From Candidatus Poribacteria bacterium (GTDB lineage: Bacteria > Poribacteria > WGA-4E > WGA-3G): a stretch of DNA of 64,000 bases. Shown one piece after another: positions 16,053 through 24,949 of the stretch. The position numbers were made by a program, and so were the translations under genes. The notes under the pieces are model-generated. The model was not told the origin of the DNA. It saw nothing but the letters and a program-made list of their open reading frames with translations, and did no database searches. The stretch covers positions 54,690-118,689 of the forward strand of contig JAAXGN010000029.1 in the NCBI GenBank assembly GCA_012267415.1, written 5' to 3'. Within the stretch, counting starts at the first letter, position 1; every line of letters begins with the position of its first letter.

Positions 16053-17261
16053 ATGGAGATAAATATATTAGAACAGATAGTGATTCCCATCATAAAAATG
16101 CTTTTTATTGTCCATTTGTTAGTTATCGGTGTAATGGTAATGATTTGGTCTGAACGTAGAGTTAGCGGATGGATACAAGACCGACTCGGACCGAATCGTG
16201 TCGGACCGCAAGGACTCCTCCAACCTATCGCAGATGGTATTAAGTTCCTCTTTAAAGAAGACCTCATCCCAAATCATGTAGATAAACCGCTTTACGTGCT
16301 TGCGCCTGCTATGCTCCTGATACCTGCGATGATTGCTGTTGCCGTTGTGCCTTTTGGTGGAACTATCACGATAGAAGGACTTGATAATCCTATATCTCTC
16401 CAGATCGCAGACATCAACATCGGCATTCTATACATATTAGCGATCACTTCACTGGGTGTTTACGGAGTTGTTATTGGTGCGTGGGCTTCAAATAACAAAT
16501 ACTCGCTTTTAGGAGGTTTACGTTCTTCTGCACAGATGATAAGTTATGAACTCACTTTAGGGTTGGCAATCATCGGTGTGTTAATGCTTTCCGAATCACT
16601 GAGTTTACGTGTAATAGCAAAAGGACAGGGATCATATCCGTGGAATTGGAACTTTCTCATACACTTCCCCGCATTTCTTGCATTTACAACCGCAATGTTT
16701 GCAGAAACAAACCGATTGCCGTTTGACCTTGCCGAAGCGGAACAGGAACTCGTCGCGGGGTATCACACGGAATACAGCAGTATGAAATTCGCGATATTCT
16801 TCATGGCAGAATACATGAACATGATCGTAGGTTCAGCAGTCGTAGTGACGCTTTTCTTAGGTGGATGGCATTTCTTTGGTTTGGAGACATTGGGCGGACC
16901 GATTTGGAGCGGAGTCATCTCCTTTGCAATCTTTTTTGTCAAAACCGGGATTTTCCTCTTCGTGTTTATCTGGGTTCGCTGGACACTCCCACGATTCCGT
17001 TACGATCAACTGATGAATTTCGGTTGGAAGTTCCTATTACCCGTTGCATTAACTTCTATTGTTGTAACCGGTACACTCTATGTAGCAACAAAAGGTAACC
17101 TTGTTTGGATAGGCATTGGTAATACGGTTGCAGCGTTTATCGTTGTATCTATTGTTGCCGGGATGCTTGCCATGGACAATAACAGTAAGGCTGCACAAGA
17201 CACTACTGCAGTTACGGGCGGGGAAACCCCGCCCCTACGCGGTTTAGAAGCGATAGAATAG
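16053..17261 (+). CDS. nuoH: NADH-quinone oxidoreductase subunit H
   Basis: NuoH is the eight-helix membrane subunit that docks the peripheral arm and lines the quinone channel. The 402 residues contain ERRVSGWIQDRLGPNRVGPQ, IADGIKFLFKED and ETNRLPFDLAEAEQELVAGY, all family signatures. An AGGAG precedes the ATG. The C-terminal end (around residues 385-402, AVTGGETPPLRGLEAIE) is unusual: the DNA at 17216-17238 is a GTAG-type palindrome, so a mobile repeat has supplied part of the coding sequence. nuoI would normally follow but is absent; nuoJ starts 11 nt later. Confidence 0.96.
   Translation: MEINILEQIVIPIIKMLFIVHLLVIGVMVMIWSERRVSGWIQDRLGPNRVGPQGLLQPIADGIKFLFKEDLIPNHVDKPLYVLAPAMLLIPAMIAVAVVPFGGTITIEGLDNPISLQIADINIGILYILAITSLGVYGVVIGAWASNNKYSLLGGLRSSAQMISYELTLGLAIIGVLMLSESLSLRVIAKGQGSYPWNWNFLIHFPAFLAFTTAMFAETNRLPFDLAEAEQELVAGYHTEYSSMKFAIFFMAEYMNMIVGSAVVVTLFLGGWHFFGLETLGGPIWSGVISFAIFFVKTGIFLFVFIWVRWTLPRFRYDQLMNFGWKFLLPVALTSIVVTGTLYVATKGNLVWIGIGNTVAAFIVVSIVAGMLAMDNNSKAAQDTTAVTGGETPPLRGLEAIE
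17216..17238 (-). repeat. GTAG palindrome inside the 3' end of nuoH
   Basis: GGGCGGGG-AAA-CCCCGCCC is a perfect 8-bp GC-rich hairpin followed by CTAC, so GTAG is at the foot on the minus strand. It has the layout of 60243-60265 (GTAGGGGCTGGG-TTT-CCCAGCCC read on the plus strand). It is translated in frame within the last 18 codons of nuoH. Confidence 0.8.
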
Positions 17262-17272
17262 GAGACCTGCAA

Positions 17273-17815
17273 ATGAATCCAGAACTAATTGTATTTATCA
17301 TTTTTGGCACTGTATCAATTATCGGTGCAATCGCTGTCATTTCGTTTCGGCATCCTATCTATAGTGCACTATCGTTGATTGTAACTTTTTTCTCTCAAGC
17401 AGGATTGTTTGTGTTGTTAGGTGCACACTTCGTCGCTGCTGTTCAAGTCATTGTGTATGCTGGGGCAATTATGGTGCTGTTCCTTTTCGTGATTATGCTC
17501 CTGAACCTCGGTACACTTTCTGCAAAGGGAGCATTAACAGGTAAACTAAAAGGCATAGCGATTATTTTGGGTATCCTATTGGCTGTAGAAGGTGTCTACA
17601 TTGCAGTAAGAGCACTCAACAATACTAAAGTTGGATCGGCAGCTGCAGCGGATGCTGCAGCTGCTCTACAAAACAATCCGATCGAAACTTATCATATTGG
17701 TATAGAATTGTTTAGCACATACCTTTTACCTTTTGAAATCACTTCGCTCATTTTGCTGGCAGCATTAATCGGTGTAATCGTCTTAGTGAAACGCGATAAA
17801 CAGCCAGAAAATTAG
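17273..17815 (+). CDS. nuoJ: NADH-quinone oxidoreductase subunit J
   Basis: NuoJ is a five-helix membrane subunit with the pi-bulge helix TM3 that takes part in coupling. The 180-residue protein has the typical start (FIIFGTVSIIGAIAVISFRHPIYSALSLIV) and the TM3 motif VQVIVYAGAIMVLFLFVIMLLNL. A loop of about 20 residues after helix 4 is alanine-rich (GSAAAADAAAAL) and looks lineage-specific; its DNA is a small CTGCAGC-type palindrome. AGGAG lies just after the nuoH stop. Confidence 0.95.
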   Translation: MNPELIVFIIFGTVSIIGAIAVISFRHPIYSALSLIVTFFSQAGLFVLLGAHFVAAVQVIVYAGAIMVLFLFVIMLLNLGTLSAKGALTGKLKGIAIILGILLAVEGVYIAVRALNNTKVGSAAAADAAAALQNNPIETYHIGIELFSTYLLPFEITSLILLAALIGVIVLVKRDKQPEN

Positions 17816-17861
17816 AAGAGAATTCAGCAACATACTTATGAGAATATAGAGAAGGTTTTAT

Positions 17862-18167
17862 ATGTCATTACCATTAGAATATTATCTCGTTTTAAGCGCA
17901 CTCCTGTTTACAATAGGCGTTATCGGTGTTCTCATCCGTAGAAACGCAATTATCATATTTATGTGTATTGAATTGATGCTAAACGCAGCGAATCTCGCCT
18001 TTGTAGCAATCAGTCGGCACCTCGGAGAAGTAGAGGGACAACTGTTCGTCTTTTTTGTGATGGCTGTTGCTGCCGCTGAAGTTGCCATCGGATTAGCAAT
18101 TATTGTGAGTGTCTTCAAGCATCGCGAAACAATCAATGTGGATGAAGTTAATTCGCTGAAAGGATAA
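17862..18167 (+). CDS. nuoK: NADH-quinone oxidoreductase subunit K
   Basis: NuoK is a three-helix subunit related to MrpC. The 101 residues are of normal length and carry the two conserved buried glutamates, one in [17 protein letters not shown] and one in [15 protein letters not shown], that form part of the proton pathway. It ends three bases before nuoL. Confidence 0.96.
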   Translation: MSLPLEYYLVLSALLFTIGVIGVLIRRNAIIIFMCIELMLNAANLAFVAISRHLGEVEGQLFVFFVMAVAAAEVAIGLAIIVSVFKHRETINVDEVNSLKG

Positions 18168-18170
18168 AGC

Positions 18171-20078
18171 ATGCCATTTGAATCATTAATTATTATCTTA
18201 TTAATTTCACCACTTGTTGGATTTCTGATTAACGGGTTGTTCGGCAAATGGCTAAAAGGTAACGAGAAACTTAGCGGAACGATTGGCGCGCTTGCAGTAT
18301 TTATATCCTTAATCTGTTCTATTATAGCCTTTGTTATGGTCAATGATGGAACCACGCTTCCTAACCAAGACGAAGATGGAGTCATCTATAGATGGATTTC
18401 AGGCGGCGATTTGAATATCAACATCGGATTCCATGTTGACGCGTTGACAACGGTGATGTTATTGGTTATCACAGGTGTTGGATTTCTCATTCACGTGTAT
18501 TCCATCGGCTACATGCACGGTGATGAAGGCTATACCCGCTATTTCGCATATCTCAACCTTTTTGTGTTTGCAATGCTCATCCTCGTTCTCGGCAACAACT
18601 ATCTGATGATGTTTGTCGGTTGGGAAGGTGTTGGTCTCTGTTCTTATCTGTTGATCGGTTTCTGGTATGAGAAACAATCCGCCACCGACGCTGGTAAAAA
18701 GGCGTTCATTGTCAACAGGATCGGGGATTTCGGATTCCTGTTAGGGATGTTTACGTTGTTTGCTGTTTTCAATTCACTTGACTTCACATCAATATTCTTT
18801 GAAGCAGAAGCAAAAAGTGATGTGGTCGTTTTCGGCGTAAACGGTATTGTGTTAGCGACCATGCTCCTATTCGTCGGTGCAATTGGTAAATCAGCACAGA
18901 TTCCTCTCTATGTCTGGCTACCCGATGCCATGGAAGGTCCTACGCCTGTCAGTGCATTAATACACGCTGCCACGATGGTCACCGCGGGTGTCTATATGAT
19001 AGCACGTTCCGCTGTGCTGTATAATCTGGCAGGAACGGGAGATGTTGTCGCTTGGATCGGTGTTCTAACTGCTTTATTTGCCGCAATCATTGCACTCAAA
19101 CAGAACGACATAAAACGGATTCTGGCATATTCCACCGTCAGTCAACTCGGATATATGTTTGTCGGTGTCGGCATCGGCGCGTATGCTTCCGGTATTTTCC
19201 ACTTGGTAACACATGCATTCTTCAAAGGTCTCATGTTCCTAACAGCCGGTAGTGTCATGCACGCAATGGCAAACGAATTAGACATACGAAAAATGGGAGG
19301 GTTACGCAACAAACTGCCGATTACACATGCTACATTTTTAGTCGGAGCATTGGCAATTGCAGGAGCCCCCTTCCTCAGTGGGTTCTGGAGTAAGGACGAA
19401 ATTCTGCACAGCGCATGGGGCAATTATAAAATAATTTACATCATCGGATTAGCCACAGCATTCCTTACTGCGTTCTATATGTTCCGTCTCATCTTCGTAA
19501 CATTCTACGGAAAATCTCGCGTTGAGCCAGAAGTAGCATCCCACGTCCACGAATCACCAAGAGTGATGTGGTTACCACTGGTAATACTGGCAGTTCCTGC
19601 TGCTCTGATCGGTTTACTCTTAGGCGTCGGAGGACACCATAGTTGGTTCCATCACTTTACAGAGAATGTAACAGGTTTTAAAGGTGAAGCACCAGAAGGG
19701 AGTGCAATTCCGTTTATGATAATTTCGTCGATTGTGGGAATACTTGGAATCGCTTATGCATGGACACGATACAAAGAGCGTGTACCTTCTGATGAACCAG
19801 TCAATGCATTACAAAAACTTGTCGCCAATAAATTCTATGTTGATGAGATTTACAATACCTTCATCGTTCAACCAATCAAAAACGCATCACACTTCTTATT
19901 GTGGAAACTTTTTGATGTTGGTATTATTGATGGAATTGTCAACGGTGTAGCAGCACTAATACGAGTAATTGGAGGATTGTTTAGGCGACTGCAAACAGGA
20001 GTTGTTCAAGCGTACATTCTGTCAATGGTCATTGGAATAGTCTTATTCCTTGCATATTACTTGTTTTTTGCTAATTGA
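18171..20078 (+). CDS. nuoL: NADH-quinone oxidoreductase subunit L
   Basis: NuoL is the distal antiporter-like proton-pumping subunit with the long lateral helix. The 635-residue length is normal. The MrpA/NuoL core is clear: NNYLMMFVGWEGVGLCSYLL (key TM5 Glu), IPLYVWLPDAMEGPTPVSAL and IHAATMVTAGVYM, then KRILAYSTVSQLGYM. The final roughly 110 residues fit the lateral helix and the last anchoring helix (QAYILSMVIGIVLFLAYYLFF). The start lies three bases after the nuoK stop, behind AAAGGA. Confidence 0.96.
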   Translation: MPFESLIIILLISPLVGFLINGLFGKWLKGNEKLSGTIGALAVFISLICSIIAFVMVNDGTTLPNQDEDGVIYRWISGGDLNINIGFHVDALTTVMLLVITGVGFLIHVYSIGYMHGDEGYTRYFAYLNLFVFAMLILVLGNNYLMMFVGWEGVGLCSYLLIGFWYEKQSATDAGKKAFIVNRIGDFGFLLGMFTLFAVFNSLDFTSIFFEAEAKSDVVVFGVNGIVLATMLLFVGAIGKSAQIPLYVWLPDAMEGPTPVSALIHAATMVTAGVYMIARSAVLYNLAGTGDVVAWIGVLTALFAAIIALKQNDIKRILAYSTVSQLGYMFVGVGIGAYASGIFHLVTHAFFKGLMFLTAGSVMHAMANELDIRKMGGLRNKLPITHATFLVGALAIAGAPFLSGFWSKDEILHSAWGNYKIIYIIGLATAFLTAFYMFRLIFVTFYGKSRVEPEVASHVHESPRVMWLPLVILAVPAALIGLLLGVGGHHSWFHHFTENVTGFKGEAPEGSAIPFMIISSIVGILGIAYAWTRYKERVPSDEPVNALQKLVANKFYVDEIYNTFIVQPIKNASHFLLWKLFDVGIIDGIVNGVAALIRVIGGLFRRLQTGVVQAYILSMVIGIVLFLAYYLFFAN

Positions 20079-20132
20079 TTGTTTCGTGTTATAAGGTGCA
20101 AAGGTAGCACCACACATTAAAGGAGTTTCTAT

Positions 20133-21731
20133 TTGCTACTCTCAATAGTTATTTTTTTACCACTCCTCGGTGTAATAGTGATCGCATTGCTCAGAGGGAT
20201 GGGACCATCTGTTGTGAAGGGTATAGCATTTACCATCAGTCTTGTAACATTTGTGGTCTCAATCGGTCTCTACACTCAATATGTTGAAACAGTGTCCGAT
20301 GCAGTGAGCGGTTCCGATTTCGAACTTGTTACAGAAAAGAATTGGATTACCGGTTTAGGCATCAGTTATCACATCGGAATTGACGGCATTTCGCTGTGGT
20401 TAATCCTACTCACAACATTCCTCACACCCGTATGTATCCTTGCAGCGTGGAATTCAGTTGAGAAAGGACTGAACGGCTTTATGATGTCGCTTCTGGCACT
20501 GGAAACCGGCATGTTAGGTGTCTTCTGCTCGTTAGACCTATTCCTCTTTTTTGTATTCTGGGAGTCTATGCTGATCCCGATGTATTTCCTTATCGGAATT
20601 TGGGGTGGAGAACGCCGGATTTATGCCACTATCAAGTTCGTGCTTTATACAATGGCTGGTAGTGCATTAATGTTGGTCGGCATTTTAGCACTATACTTTG
20701 AACATGGTTCCAATCTCGTAACACTAATAGAAGAGGGCGGAACATTCACGCATGACAACCTATTATTCCTTGCATTTTTTATCGCATTTGCTATAAAAGT
20801 TCCCCTATTTCCTTTCCATACCTGGCTACCTGACGCGCACGTTGAAGCACCCACAGTTGGAAGTGTCATTCTCGCGGGTGTGCTACTTAAAATGGGTACC
20901 TATGGAATAATCCGTTTCTGTTTACCACTCTTTCCAGATGCAGCAGCCCAGCATACGCCTTGGATTGTTACACTCGCGGTAATCGGTATTATCTATGGTG
21001 CATTAGTAGCAATGGTGCAACCAGACCTTAAGAAATTAGTCGCATATTCAAGTGTAAGTCACCTTGGATTTGTTGTGCTCGGACTCTTTTCGCAAAATCA
21101 TGATGCTATTCAGGGCAGTGTCTTACAGATGGTAAATCACGGACTCAGTACCGGCGCGTTGTTCCTATTAGTCGGCATGATATATGAACGAAGGCACAGC
21201 CGAATGATTGTTGATTTTGGCGGATTAGCAAAACGAATGCCTATCTTTGCAGCAATCTTCCTCATCGTAACACTATCCTCCATAGGATTACCAGGTCTAA
21301 ACGGATTCGTAGGTGAATTTATGATCCTACTCGGTAGTTTTGTTGGAGATGCTTTTTCAAAATGGTACGTTGTCTTTGCAACAACAGGCGTAATCTTGGC
21401 GGCAGTCTACATGCTGTGGATGTTCCAACGGGTGATGTTCGGAAAATTGGATAAGACAAACGAAGCTCTACCTGACCTAAACTCCCGTGAAATCGCTGTC
21501 TTAGTGCCGATATTAGTCTTCATCGTTTGGATCGGTGTTTTTCCGAATACGTTCTTGAAACCGATGGAGACCTCTGTGGGGAAAGTTGCTGCAAAAGTTC
21601 AAGAAGTTCAAGCAGCTTCTAATTCTCCAGAAATTGGACAGGTCAATACTCGCGGAGAAACACAAGAAGCATTACTGAAACGCAACATTGAAAACACAAA
21701 ACTGATTGAAGAGGAGACGCAAACAAAGTAG
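20133..21731 (+). CDS. nuoM: NADH-quinone oxidoreductase subunit M
   Basis: NuoM is the middle antiporter-like proton-pumping subunit. The TTG start at 20133 is backed by AAAGGAG at 20119-20125; the product begins LLSIVIFLPLLGVIV. Family motifs include FFVFWESMLIPMYFLIGIWG (TM5 Glu), FPFHTWLPDAHVEAPTVGSV and KLVAYSSVSHLGFVVLG. The cytoplasmic C-terminal tail of about 50 residues (from VGKVAAKVQEVQAAS) is longer and more charged than usual. The stop overlaps the GTG of the following antiporter gene (TAGTG). Confidence 0.95.
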   Translation: MLLSIVIFLPLLGVIVIALLRGMGPSVVKGIAFTISLVTFVVSIGLYTQYVETVSDAVSGSDFELVTEKNWITGLGISYHIGIDGISLWLILLTTFLTPVCILAAWNSVEKGLNGFMMSLLALETGMLGVFCSLDLFLFFVFWESMLIPMYFLIGIWGGERRIYATIKFVLYTMAGSALMLVGILALYFEHGSNLVTLIEEGGTFTHDNLLFLAFFIAFAIKVPLFPFHTWLPDAHVEAPTVGSVILAGVLLKMGTYGIIRFCLPLFPDAAAQHTPWIVTLAVIGIIYGALVAMVQPDLKKLVAYSSVSHLGFVVLGLFSQNHDAIQGSVLQMVNHGLSTGALFLLVGMIYERRHSRMIVDFGGLAKRMPIFAAIFLIVTLSSIGLPGLNGFVGEFMILLGSFVGDAFSKWYVVFATTGVILAAVYMLWMFQRVMFGKLDKTNEALPDLNSREIAVLVPILVFIVWIGVFPNTFLKPMETSVGKVAAKVQEVQAASNSPEIGQVNTRGETQEALLKRNIENTKLIEEETQTK

Positions 21732-23260
21732 TGAAATCAAAAATCTTATCATGTCTGATCTTATTTTTCATCCTGGTACTTACACTTTCTGCCACACTGG
21801 ATGTGTTCGGTGCTGATGAAGATGCAAACGGTAAAGTTGTGCATCATGGTGTAGATGGAAAAAATCTGCCGATCTGGAGCATCATCCCGTTTGTTGGTAT
21901 TTTGTTGTCCATAGCAATTCTCCCACTCGTGTTTGATTCACATTTTCTGGTGCACCACGGTGGAAAGATGTCATTGGTATGGGGTTTAGTATTCGCAATA
22001 CCATATCTTGCTGTTTTTGGTGGCAAAGCATTCTATGATATTCTTCACATTTACCTATTAGATTATATTCCGTTCATTATTCTACTGTGGGGATTGTTCA
22101 CAGTTGCGGGGGGTATCCTTGTTCGGGGTTCGTTACGGGGTACACCAGTCGTCAATACATTGATGTTGTTATTCGGTACCGTGATAGCGTCGTGGGTAGG
22201 AACAACGGGTGCTTCAATGCTCTTGATCCGGCCCTTAATCCGAGCCAATGCGTATAGGAAAAATAAAGTTCACCTAATTGTCTTTTTCATTTTTCTCGTG
22301 AGTAATATCGGGGGTTCACTAACACCCATAGGAGACCCACCCTTATTCCTTGGTTTTCTCAAAGGTGTACCTTTCTTCTGGACAACTACTGCGCTCTTAC
22401 CACACATGTTATTTATCAGTGTGATACTGATAGCACTATTCTTTGTTATAGACACAATTATGTTCAAGCGGGAAGGTGGAGTTGTTCCTGAAGATGGAAC
22501 AAAAGAACCGCTACGTGTAGATGGTCTCTTCAATCTTGTTTTCCTATTCGGAATTATTGGTGCTGTGTTAATGAGCGGTACCTTCAAATGGGGTGAAGTA
22601 AACATCCTCGGTGTCCATGTGTATTGGCAAAATATCACACGTGAACTATTGATTGTCCTTATGGGTATACTCTCTCTCGTTTATGCACCTTTCAAAGGAG
22701 AACTACGGCAAACCAATGAATTTTCATGGGAACCCATAGAAGAAGTCGCAAAAGTCTTCGCTGGAATCTTTATAACGATTATTCCAGCATTGGCAATTCT
22801 GAAAGCTGGACAGGATATAACAGGGGCGAATGGCGTGGTAGCACGGTCAATCGATGCGATACAAGAACCCCTTCACTATTTTTGGATTACCGGTATCCTC
22901 TCAAGTTTCTTAGACAACGCACCGACCTATTTAACATTCTTCACGACTTCACTTGGAAATTTAGGTATCCCTGATGAAATGGTGCCAACGATCTTGTCAA
23001 CACCTTATGATAAGTTAGAAGTTGTTAATCAGATAACAGTTAATGATCAGCAAAAATTTGTGGATTTTCTTACAGCTATATCTATCGGAGCTGTCTTCAT
23101 GGGTGCGAATACCTATATCGGAAATGCCCCCAATTTTATGGTAAAATCAATCGCTGAACAGAGTGGTATCCGTATGCCGAGTTTCTTCGGATATATGTTA
23201 TGGTCAATCGTCATTTTATTCCCACTTTTTGTGGTTGTAACTTTTGTGTTCCTGCGATAG
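21731..23260 (+). CDS. NhaD/CitMHS-type sodium:proton antiporter-like permease
   Basis: A 509-residue polytopic protein of the ion-transporter superfamily, resembling the CitMHS_2 group usually annotated as sodium:proton antiporters. Residues 1-28 may be a cleavable signal or first helix (ILSCLILFFILVLTLSATLD). Family features seen are SNIGGSLTPIGDPPLFLGFLKGVPF in the first half and FLDNAPTYLTFFTTSLG plus GAVFMGANTYIGNAPNFMVK in the second, the two discontinuous-helix motifs. The GTG start overlaps the nuoM stop by one base and the gene lies directly before nuoN, so it is translated with complex I. That position suggests Na+/H+ exchange coupled to respiration; the transported ion is not proven. 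Confidence 0.85.
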   Translation: MKSKILSCLILFFILVLTLSATLDVFGADEDANGKVVHHGVDGKNLPIWSIIPFVGILLSIAILPLVFDSHFLVHHGGKMSLVWGLVFAIPYLAVFGGKAFYDILHIYLLDYIPFIILLWGLFTVAGGILVRGSLRGTPVVNTLMLLFGTVIASWVGTTGASMLLIRPLIRANAYRKNKVHLIVFFIFLVSNIGGSLTPIGDPPLFLGFLKGVPFFWTTTALLPHMLFISVILIALFFVIDTIMFKREGGVVPEDGTKEPLRVDGLFNLVFLFGIIGAVLMSGTFKWGEVNILGVHVYWQNITRELLIVLMGILSLVYAPFKGELRQTNEFSWEPIEEVAKVFAGIFITIIPALAILKAGQDITGANGVVARSIDAIQEPLHYFWITGILSSFLDNAPTYLTFFTTSLGNLGIPDEMVPTILSTPYDKLEVVNQITVNDQQKFVDFLTAISIGAVFMGANTYIGNAPNFMVKSIAEQSGIRMPSFFGYMLWSIVILFPLFVVVTFVFLR

Positions 23261-23317
23261 GCAAGTCAATATTATAAATGTTTATTCCTACAGTCTGTTC
23301 TAAAGCGGAGGTTTTGA

Positions 23318-24802
23318 ATGCCATCTGAGATACCTGAAATACCCAATATTAATTGGTCACTCATAATGCCTGCTCTTGTCATCGTTTCAACGATGCTTAT
23401 TGTCCTAATCTTTGACCTTTTTGACGCAATCTCAAAAAAGGTCCTTGGCTTGATAACTATCGTCGGAGCAGGGATTGCCTTAGTGGTATCTATTCAGATG
23501 CTACAAGCTGGCGAAGTTGGAACCACATTCATAAAAGTTAGCGAGGTTGATCCTGAAGCCGAAGGTATGTTTAAAGTAGATAGTTATTCACTGTTCTTTA
23601 ACATTATTTTCCTCGTTTCAACAATTTTGGTTACTCTCATCTCTCTCAGTTATTTGGGAAGAGACGATAGAAAGCAGGGTCCCTACTACCTCCTTATCCT
23701 ACTCGCAACCCTTGGTATGATGTTGATGGCTGCAGGAAATGAACTGATTATCGTTTTCCTCGGCTTAGAACTGATGTCGTTATCGTTGTATGTCTTAGCA
23801 GGTTATTTCCGGGACAGTCCCGCATCAAGTGAAGCGGGAATGAAATATCTATTGCTTGGTGCGTTCGCGAGTGCGTTTTTCCTATACGGGATCGCCTTAA
23901 TTTACGGTGCAATTGGGACAACGAGCATTCCGGATATTGCCGATAACCTTACCGCTGACAGCAAATCTCCATTGCTTTTTGCGGGTGTATTTCTACTCAT
24001 CGTTGGCTTCGGGTTCAAGGTGGCAATCGTTCCGTTCCATCAATGGGCACCGGATGTATATGAAGGAGCACCGACTACAATCGCTGCCTTCATCTCCGCA
24101 GGACCAAAAGCTGCAGGATTTGCCGCATTCTTGAGAATATTCATGGAAGCTTTACCAGTTATTACACAAGAATGGAACATGGTTCTCGTCGTATTGGCGA
24201 TGCTGACAATGACTGTTGGAAACGTCATCGCTATTGCACAAACAAACATAAAACGGATGCTGGCATATTCAAGTATTGCACACGCTGGATACGTATTAAT
24301 CGGTTTAGCAGCGGCAAACAAGACAGGAACGTCAAGTGCGATTATGTATCTGCTTATTTACTGTGTGATGAATATCGGCGCGTTCGGTGCAGTGATCTTA
24401 GCAAAAACTGCTGACGGTGAAAGCCTGATGATCTCCGATTATGCAGGACTCGGTTTCAAAAAACCTCTACTCGGTATGCTTATGTCACTCATGTTGCTAT
24501 CTCTTGCTGGATTTCCACCAACGGCTGGGTTTGTCGGTAAGTTCTATATCTTCAAATCCGCTGTTGAAGCTGGACATTACTGGCTCGTAATTGTCGGTGC
24601 TATCAATACTGCCATCGCAGCGTTCTACTACCTACGCGTCGTCGTAACGATGTATATGCGTGAACCTGAAGATGAATTAGAGTTCAACCCATATCCCGCA
24701 ACCTTAGTTATCGGACTCGTTCTTGCAGCAATCGGCGTTTTACTGCTCGGTATTCTACCATCCTTGATTGTTGATCCTGTCAATGCCATCAATCTAAACT
24801 AA
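23318..24802 (+). CDS. nuoN: NADH-quinone oxidoreductase subunit N
   Basis: NuoN is the antiporter-like subunit nearest the peripheral arm. The 494-residue length is normal. Seen: ELIIVFLGLELMSLSLYVLAGY (TM5 Glu), IVPFHQWAPDVYEGAPTTIAAFISAGPKAAGFA, and IKRMLAYSSIAHAGYVLIG. GCGGAGG lies shortly before the ATG. It is the last gene of the operon. A REP-type inverted pair lies between its stop and the converging sprA-like gene. Confidence 0.96.
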   Translation: MPSEIPEIPNINWSLIMPALVIVSTMLIVLIFDLFDAISKKVLGLITIVGAGIALVVSIQMLQAGEVGTTFIKVSEVDPEAEGMFKVDSYSLFFNIIFLVSTILVTLISLSYLGRDDRKQGPYYLLILLATLGMMLMAAGNELIIVFLGLELMSLSLYVLAGYFRDSPASSEAGMKYLLLGAFASAFFLYGIALIYGAIGTTSIPDIADNLTADSKSPLLFAGVFLLIVGFGFKVAIVPFHQWAPDVYEGAPTTIAAFISAGPKAAGFAAFLRIFMEALPVITQEWNMVLVVLAMLTMTVGNVIAIAQTNIKRMLAYSSIAHAGYVLIGLAAANKTGTSSAIMYLLIYCVMNIGAFGAVILAKTADGESLMISDYAGLGFKKPLLGMLMSLMLLSLAGFPPTAGFVGKFYIFKSAVEAGHYWLVIVGAINTAIAAFYYLRVVVTMYMREPEDELEFNPYPATLVIGLVLAAIGVLLLGILPSLIVDPVNAINLN

Positions 24803-24842
24803 CCGATGTTGCTACCTAAAAGATGAATATTAAGTTCCCAGG

Positions 24843-24942
24843 CCGGTAGGTGCGATTTCCTAATCGCACCGGGTTTGCCCAATGCGGTCTGTCAGGAGAT
24901 CCCGCGTAGGATCCGGTGCGATACGGAAATCGCACCTACCGG
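24843..24942. repeat. Inverted GTAG pair (BIME-like) between convergent nuoN and sprA
   Basis: CCGGTAGGTGCGATTTCC (24843-24860) is repeated exactly as its reverse complement at 24925-24942. Each arm is itself a hairpin: GGTGCGATT-TCCT-AATCGCACC at 24849-24870 and GGTGCGAT...ATCGCACC at 24915-24936, each with GTAG at the foot. The element fills the 147-nt gap between two convergent genes. It could act as a bidirectional 3' stem-loop, although no T-tract follows. Confidence 0.8.
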
Positions 24943-24949
24943 GTTCGGG

